DNA of 55,291 nt from Candidatus Moraniibacteriota bacterium (GTDB lineage: Bacteria > Patescibacteriota > Minisyncoccia > CAIUEV01 > JAHKAQ01), in the NCBI GenBank assembly GCA_014729795.1, contig WJJI01000045.1, positions 1 to 55,291 on the forward strand, written 5' to 3'. Below, in pieces: positions 51,329-55,291 of this stretch. A program made the position numbers and the translations under genes. The stretch's first letter is position 1. Each line of letters begins with the position of its first letter. The notes under the pieces are model-generated. The model was given only the letters and a program-made list of their open reading frames with translations. It was not told the origin of the DNA and did not search any database.

Positions 51329-51655
51329 TTAAAAATTTATCACCCCTTGTTTTTCAATAATTTCGTGCATCTCGATTACATGGTCTACGGTTATGGTCTC
51401 CCTTTGGTTGAATAGCTTTAAATCACTTTTATCAAGATCTGTCAACATTCCCACGGCCGTTACCCGGGGGCCTTCCAAAGCAATACTAGATATTACCGAA
51501 GTTAAACAATTTGAGCAAGTTATGTGAATCAATACTGAATTTTCTTGATTACTCAAAATATTAATTTTGGTTTGAGAATATTTTTTTCCACAGCTTGGAC
51601 AATTTTCCGGTATTTGTAAAAACGGTTCTTTTGACGTATTAGAAGATTTTTTCAT
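51329..51655 (-). CDS. small zinc-ribbon protein
   Basis: 108 residues. One zinc ribbon from CPSC (about residue 19) and CSNC (about 48), followed by a beta/helix part VISSIALEGPRVTAVGMLTDL and a helical C-terminus (TVDHVIEMHEIIEK). I know no named function; proteins of this make-up occur next to rplY in Patescibacteria as far as I recall, which I cannot verify here. No TM or signal. Co-transcribed with rplY. Confidence 0.65.
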   Translation of the reverse strand: MKKSSNTSKEPFLQIPENCPSCGKKYSQTKINILSNQENSVLIHITCSNCLTSVISSIALEGPRVTAVGMLTDLDKSDLKLFNQRETITVDHVIEMHEIIEKQGVINF

Positions 51656-51976
51656 AAATTATATTTATTATCAATTAATATAACTTTATTAATATTTTAG
51701 GTCGATGTTTTGCCGTACTTAAGCATTTTTCTGAAATAAATTAGCAATCAATTCCGGGCTGGAGCGTTTTTTATTAAATCCATTACTTTATTTAGATATT
51801 AGCATTAATTTGTATTTTTCAAAAATTAGCATAAATAATGATCTTTTTCAAACTTAATTCTACATTATAATTTTTATTCCAAATAATTTTTATCATCAAA
51901 AATCAGCTAAGCCATTAAAAAGGGTTAGCTGGGCTTGGTTTAATAGGGGAGCGCTGTTTCTGTATTTAAGCCAGTA
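51656..51976. other. intergenic stretch with one imperfect hairpin
   Basis: AT-rich; no coding frame. AGCTAAGCC (51905-51913) and GGGTTAGCT (51922-51930) can form a 9-bp stem with one mismatch, and AAGCC/GGGCTT offers an alternative pairing in the same place. This could be a small RNA or leftover of one, but nothing matches a known RNA. A TATAAT on the plus strand near 51865 has no good -35. Confidence 0.3.
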
Positions 51977-52004
51977 TTGTCAGAAACTTAATTTTTGCTA
52001 TATT
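51977..52004 (+). promoter_or_regulatory. promoter of tRNA-Asn
   Basis: TTGTCA (51977-51982), 16-base spacer, TATATT (51999-52004) with extended -10 TGC. Start near 52011 would give a ~55-base 5' precursor. Confidence 0.55.
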
Positions 52005-52066
52005 TTAACTTGGATATTTCATAGACCAAACAACATTCTTGTAACAAAGAAGCTATTTTTTAATAT

Positions 52067-52141
52067 TCCGAGGTAGCTCAATGGTAGAGCAGTTGGCTGT
52101 TAACCAATTGGTTGTCGGTTCGAGTCCGACCCTCGGAGCCA
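52067..52141 (+). tRNA. tRNA-Asn (GTT)
   Basis: Complete cloverleaf: acceptor TCCGAGG/CCTCGGA, D arm GCTC/GAGC, anticodon loop CTGTTAA, T arm GTCGG-TTCGAGT-CCGAC, discriminator G and encoded CCA. The 27-43 pair is G-T. It stands alone, and the gene content changes sharply behind its 3' end. Confidence 0.96.
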
Positions 52142-52288
52142 AATTGTATGTTCGGCTTCGTAACATAAAAATTTTCTCTAATTTTTTAATTTTTTCGCGC
52201 GCAACTTTTTTCTCTATAAAAGGAAAAGAAAATTTTTCTGTTTTGTGTTTTTAATCTTAAGAATTGCAAAAACGCTCTATTCTAATTT

Positions 52289-52341
52289 GCAAAAGGGCAA
52301 AAATTCCTTCCCCCAGACCCCCTTCCTTTTTGCCCTTTTGC
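52289..52341. repeat. 15-bp perfect inverted repeat with G-rich loop
   Basis: GCAAAAGGGCAAAAA (52289-52303) and its exact complement (52327-52341) flank a 23-base pure-pyrimidine-like loop. On the minus strand the loop reads GG, GGGGG, GGGGG, GG separated by two- or three-base linkers, a two-tier G-quadruplex candidate. An 11-bp inverted repeat, AAAAATTTTCT (52167-52177) with its complement (52227-52237), lies further left. The gap 52142-52404 has no gene. Confidence 0.8.
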
Positions 52342-52344
52342 TTT

Positions 52345-52366
52345 TCGGGCTTCGCCCGATTTTTTT
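52345..52366 (+). terminator. intrinsic terminator
   Basis: TCGGGC (52345-52350), 3-base loop, GCCCGA (52354-52359), then seven T. It would stop transcription coming from the tRNA-Asn side. It stands 38 bases before the stop of the minus-strand gene that ends at 52405. Confidence 0.75.
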
Positions 52367-52404
52367 GCGGGGCTACAAATTTAAAGGGTGGTGGGTGGGA
52401 TTAG

Positions 52405-54147
52405 TTATTTTTCTATTTCTGCAAGTAGCAATTTAACTAATTCCAAAATATTTTTTCTGTATAACTCTTTTCGTTCATCCTCTTTGCATATTTTTTTAAC
52501 TTCGTCGCTTTCAATTTCCGTCTGTATCTTTTCTAACTTTTCTTTTCGTGCTGTTTTCAACATTGATTCCCGTTTCTTATTATCAGCATTTTCCCACTCA
52601 TTTTTATTGTTGTCATCCAAAGTTATTTTTAATTTATCCCAATAGCGAGAGAAAAAATTGAGAATAATATTGATAGTTTCTTCTTTTTGAGATTCAGCTT
52701 TTGCATTCATCATTTCAGCAAGCCTTTTATCTCTATCTTCTTTACTTTTCTCGACAGAGCCAGACCATGATACACTTACGCCAAGAATATAAAAATTAGG
52801 TTCTTTTTCTAGCGCATATTTGGTTTCGCCTGAGAAAAACAACATTAAAAATGCCGTGAATAGCGACGAGTGTACATTTGGAAAAATTCCGTTTATTACT
52901 TTGGTCAAATCTTTATCAAAATTTTCTTTGTTTTCTTTTTTGAAAATGTGATCTCGTGACCATTGCAAAAACTCATGCAAAATAACGCCAGGAATTCCAT
53001 TTTTTGTATTTGCCGTTGATATTTTCCATTCTTTGGGAAAATCATGCTCCCAAATACTATAATTGGACGGCGCGCTGTCAATTTCATTAAAAAAAGTTGG
53101 ACAAAAACTCGCGAAAAGTCCAGTAATATAACGGTAATATTTTTGCTTTTCTTCTTTATCTTCAATTTTATCTAATTTCTTCATACTTTCCTCAATGTGT
53201 TTTTTGAACGCAGAAAAAAGCTGATATGGTCCGTGGCCATCTTTGATTAGTGCTTTAATTACTGCTTTAAAAAATTCCCCACCAAAATAGTGCCAATTCC
53301 AAAAATGGTCTCTTTTGGAGTTTGTTTTCTTATATATCTTTAACGCCAAGCCTCTAAAGGTTGGGAAGTGTTTTTGAGAAAAAAAATTTTGAATTCTCTT
53401 TTCGGTATCATAACTTTTTAGCCAAAGCTTCTTTCCACCCCAAAATTTTTCATGCCATTCAAAAATTTTTGGTAAAATTTCATATCCGATTGAAAAACGA
53501 TCTCGTTTATCAATATTATTTACATAAGTTTGTGAAAGCTGAATCGAGAGTTCCAATTCCCTGTGTTTTATAGCGTCGTCAATATGGGATATAAATATTT
53601 TTGTAAAATCTCTTTCGTTAAATTCTGATTTTTCAGACCAAAAAGAATTCCATGCTCGCACCATTTTTTCAGCTTTTACTTTATTCCTAAACCTTAAAAT
53701 TTTAGAAAAGCCCAAGTTTTTCAAAAAAGAAATTTCAAATTTATGACGCTTACCTCGAAAAAATTCTTGGAATTTGAAAATCGGACGCAAGAGAAAGAAT
53801 ACAAAAACAAAAAGAAATACAAAAGACAAAGCCTTAAGCGATGCATCTATGCTGTTGCTATTTAAATCATCTTTGAAAAACGCAAACAATGTTAGGGCAA
53901 AAATTGCGAGAACTGGAATATAAACGATATTTAAAATTTCATAAAAGATAACCATTTTTGAAAATTCACCACGTCCTTTTTGAGTTTTTGCTTCTGTAAA
54001 TATTTGTTCACCAACAAAAATCAAAATCATCAAAATTCCTAAAATAACACTTTGAAAAAGTGCGGGGTCAAGATTTTTTAAAATAGGATCTACCAAAGAT
54101 CCTAAACTATGAAATATATTCGTTATTGTTGTGAATATTTGAGACAT
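52405..54147 (-). CDS. unrecognised three-TM protein next to a restriction gene
   Basis: I do not recognise this 580-residue protein. Three hydrophobic segments lie at the N-terminus (about 29-49, 65-91 and 103-124), followed by a basic stretch (RGKRHKFEISFLKNLG). About 440 residues of mainly helical soluble domain follow, rich in aromatic and charged residues, with the last 60 very Lys/Glu-rich and probably helical. No Walker, nuclease, protease or TIR-like motif is evident. It starts 15 bases after the stop of the Res-like gene, so they share an operon, and it lies behind tRNA-Asn. A membrane-bound effector or sensor of a defence module is a reasonable hypothesis; a cargo gene unrelated to restriction is the alternative. 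Confidence 0.7.
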   Translation of the reverse strand: MSQIFTTITNIFHSLGSLVDPILKNLDPALFQSVILGILMILIFVGEQIFTEAKTQKGRGEFSKMVIFYEILNIVYIPVLAIFALTLFAFFKDDLNSNSIDASLKALSFVFLFVFVFFLLRPIFKFQEFFRGKRHKFEISFLKNLGFSKILRFRNKVKAEKMVRAWNSFWSEKSEFNERDFTKIFISHIDDAIKHRELELSIQLSQTYVNNIDKRDRFSIGYEILPKIFEWHEKFWGGKKLWLKSYDTEKRIQNFFSQKHFPTFRGLALKIYKKTNSKRDHFWNWHYFGGEFFKAVIKALIKDGHGPYQLFSAFKKHIEESMKKLDKIEDKEEKQKYYRYITGLFASFCPTFFNEIDSAPSNYSIWEHDFPKEWKISTANTKNGIPGVILHEFLQWSRDHIFKKENKENFDKDLTKVINGIFPNVHSSLFTAFLMLFFSGETKYALEKEPNFYILGVSVSWSGSVEKSKEDRDKRLAEMMNAKAESQKEETINIILNFFSRYWDKLKITLDDNNKNEWENADNKKRESMLKTARKEKLEKIQTEIESDEVKKICKEDERKELYRKNILELVKLLLAEIEK

Positions 54148-54162
54148 ATTCTCATAATTTTA

Positions 54163-55291
54163 TTATTTTAATTCTAAAACCTCCCAACCCTTCAAAGATT
54201 TATCATAAGAATATTTTGCTTTGCGGTTTATTTTCCAGCCATTTGGTCCGTCTTGCACAACAATACCGCCGTCAAAATTTTTCTTTCCTTTTAACCACGC
54301 TTGCAATGCTTCGGCTTTATATTTAGTGTCTTTACTTTCAGCAGTAAAGCCAGCTTTAGTATCAACAATATATACTTTATTTTTTGTTTGAATAATCCAG
54401 TCGGGATAAAAAAGTTTTTCGCGATTTTCATCGGGATTATAATAAGGAATAGAAAAATGTTCACTTCCTGAATCGCCGTTTTTATGCCACCATACGATAT
54501 TTTTATTTTTGGGCGACTCTAAGAATTCAATAAATTTCTTTTCATTCACGCCTCCGAACATTCCACCTTCAATCCAAAACGGCTCCATTGCTGATTTTTT
54601 AACTGAAAGTTTTTCATATTGATCCGTGAAAAATAAAGCATCTCTCGGCACATCAATACGCTCAATACGCTTGGCGCGAGCAGCTTTTTTATTTACTTCC
54701 TTTTCACGAACAGGGCGATATGAAAGCAAAGCGTCGCCGATAATTGGAGCAAGCTCGCTTGCTGGGCTGGCTAAATCATTGACAATGATTTTATAAACTT
54801 CACTGCGATCAGCTTTAAGTTTATTCATTAAATAAACATTTAATGCGGTTTTTAATTTCCCCCATGAACGCTCAGGCGCAAATTTTTTGTTTTCATCGGT
54901 TTGCTTGGCAATTATCTTAAAACACAGCAAATTATAAAGTCGCTCAAGATCATGCCGAGACATTTCTTCGTCATGACTTCCACCTTCTTCAAAAAGCTCT
55001 TTGGTGAAATTATCATAATCATCAATTTCAACACCCACAATTAAACCGTTAGTGATTTTAGGTTTTAAATTCAGCCTTTTAGTATCAAGCTTTTTGTCTG
55101 CAACATTCTTGAATGTAATCTGAAATGTATCGCCAAGATCATTATAATCGGCACGAGTCATAAAAACTGATTCCAATTTAATAGGCTTTACATTTTTCTT
55201 GCGATAACTGCCGTTTATGGCTGGGCGATTTTCTGTCTTTGATTTTGCGTATTCGGCTAATACTTCGTTTCGTTTATAATTTGTATATAAA
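54163..55291 (-). CDS. type III restriction Res-like helicase-nuclease, C-terminal part (partial)
   Basis: The frame stays open from the window edge (NYKRNEVLAEYAKSKTENR...) to the stop at 54163, so at least 375 C-terminal residues are present and the start lies beyond the window; the internal TTG and ATG near 55176 are not the real start. The end carries a PD-(D/E)XK-type nuclease pattern: WWHKNGDSGSEHFSIPYYN, FYPDWIIQTKNKVYIVDTKAG (PD...D-x-K), then a helical GKKNFDGGIVVQDG. This is the C-terminal endonuclease region of Res subunits of type III restriction systems and related DEAD/DEAH helicases. The helicase part and any Mod methylase are outside the window. Confidence 0.75.
   Translation of the reverse strand, partial: LYTNYKRNEVLAEYAKSKTENRPAINGSYRKKNVKPIKLESVFMTRADYNDLGDTFQITFKNVADKKLDTKRLNLKPKITNGLIVGVEIDDYDNFTKELFEEGGSHDEEMSRHDLERLYNLLCFKIIAKQTDENKKFAPERSWGKLKTALNVYLMNKLKADRSEVYKIIVNDLASPASELAPIIGDALLSYRPVREKEVNKKAARAKRIERIDVPRDALFFTDQYEKLSVKKSAMEPFWIEGGMFGGVNEKKFIEFLESPKNKNIVWWHKNGDSGSEHFSIPYYNPDENREKLFYPDWIIQTKNKVYIVDTKAGFTAESKDTKYKAEALQAWLKGKKNFDGGIVVQDGPNGWKINRKAKYSYDKSLKGWEVLELK

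Noticed and set aside
55115-55176. Start of the Res-like gene at TTG 55176 or the nearby ATG
   Set aside because: The frame is open without a stop to the window edge and the residues before look coding, so the gene simply continues outside.
1-55291. Insertion sequences or transposases
   Set aside because: No transposase or integrase motif was found in any open frame, and no paired terminal inverted repeats with target duplications were seen.

Overview
The window looks like a piece of a Patescibacteria (Candidate Phyla Radiation) genome. This is inferred from gene content and style, because no 16S gene is present. The DNA is AT-rich and densely packed, mixing informational genes (delta-prime, ruvA, tyrS, rplJ, rplL, rbfA, rplY), many glycosyltransferases, many anchored or lipidated surface proteins, an RNHCP-domain protein, a stand-alone PduL and an archaeal-type fructose-bisphosphate aldolase/phosphatase. 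TGA and TAA act as stops, so the code is standard. None of about two dozen gene starts inspected has a clear Shine-Dalgarno motif.

Layout. 1-7.4 kb: end of an unknown gene, an MscS channel, two GT4 and one GT2 glycosyltransferases, DNA polymerase III delta-prime, a BNR-repeat lipoprotein and PduL. 7.5-18.1 kb: ComF, a coiled-coil lytic transglycosylase, RuvA, a GT39-like membrane glycosyltransferase, an orphan histidine kinase, flavodoxin, M23 peptidase, cupin, HAD phosphatase and a head-GIN lipoprotein. 18.1-24.1 kb: TyrS, two coiled-coil proteins behind a good promoter, an L10 leader with attenuator, rplJ-rplL, an elongator-type tRNA-CAT and an RNHCP protein. 24.4-28.5 kb: a minus-strand operon FBP aldolase/phosphatase - glutamate dehydrogenase - PEP carboxykinase behind a near-consensus promoter, a route from amino-acid carbon to fructose-6-phosphate. 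28.5-36.4 kb: anchored beta-helix protein, MurA (Cys-to-Asp), holin-like protein, PGK, RbfA, NrnA-like, endonuclease IV, initiator tRNA and a UDP-glucuronate-epimerase-like SDR.

36.5-49.4 kb is the accessory surface locus. It holds a SpoIID-like protein with DUF5648 repeats, a Wzt-like ABC ATPase, CysQ, APS kinase, a small nucleotidyltransferase, a decayed sulfotransferase, intact and broken glycosyltransferases, a subtilase ending in the same DUF5648 repeat, and a decapeptide-repeat surface protein with recent internal duplications. The PAPS-handling genes next to a dead sulfotransferase suggest a lineage that sulfates, or used to sulfate, its surface glycan.

49.4-55.3 kb: an AT-rich gap with two DnaA-box-like sites, a PsbP-like anchored protein, ribosomal protein L25 with a zinc-ribbon partner, tRNA-Asn, and beyond the tRNA a different segment. 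That segment has a 15-bp hairpin whose loop is a G-quadruplex candidate, an unrecognised three-TM protein, and the C-terminal part of a type III restriction Res-like enzyme running off the window. It is the best candidate here for an undescribed defence module.
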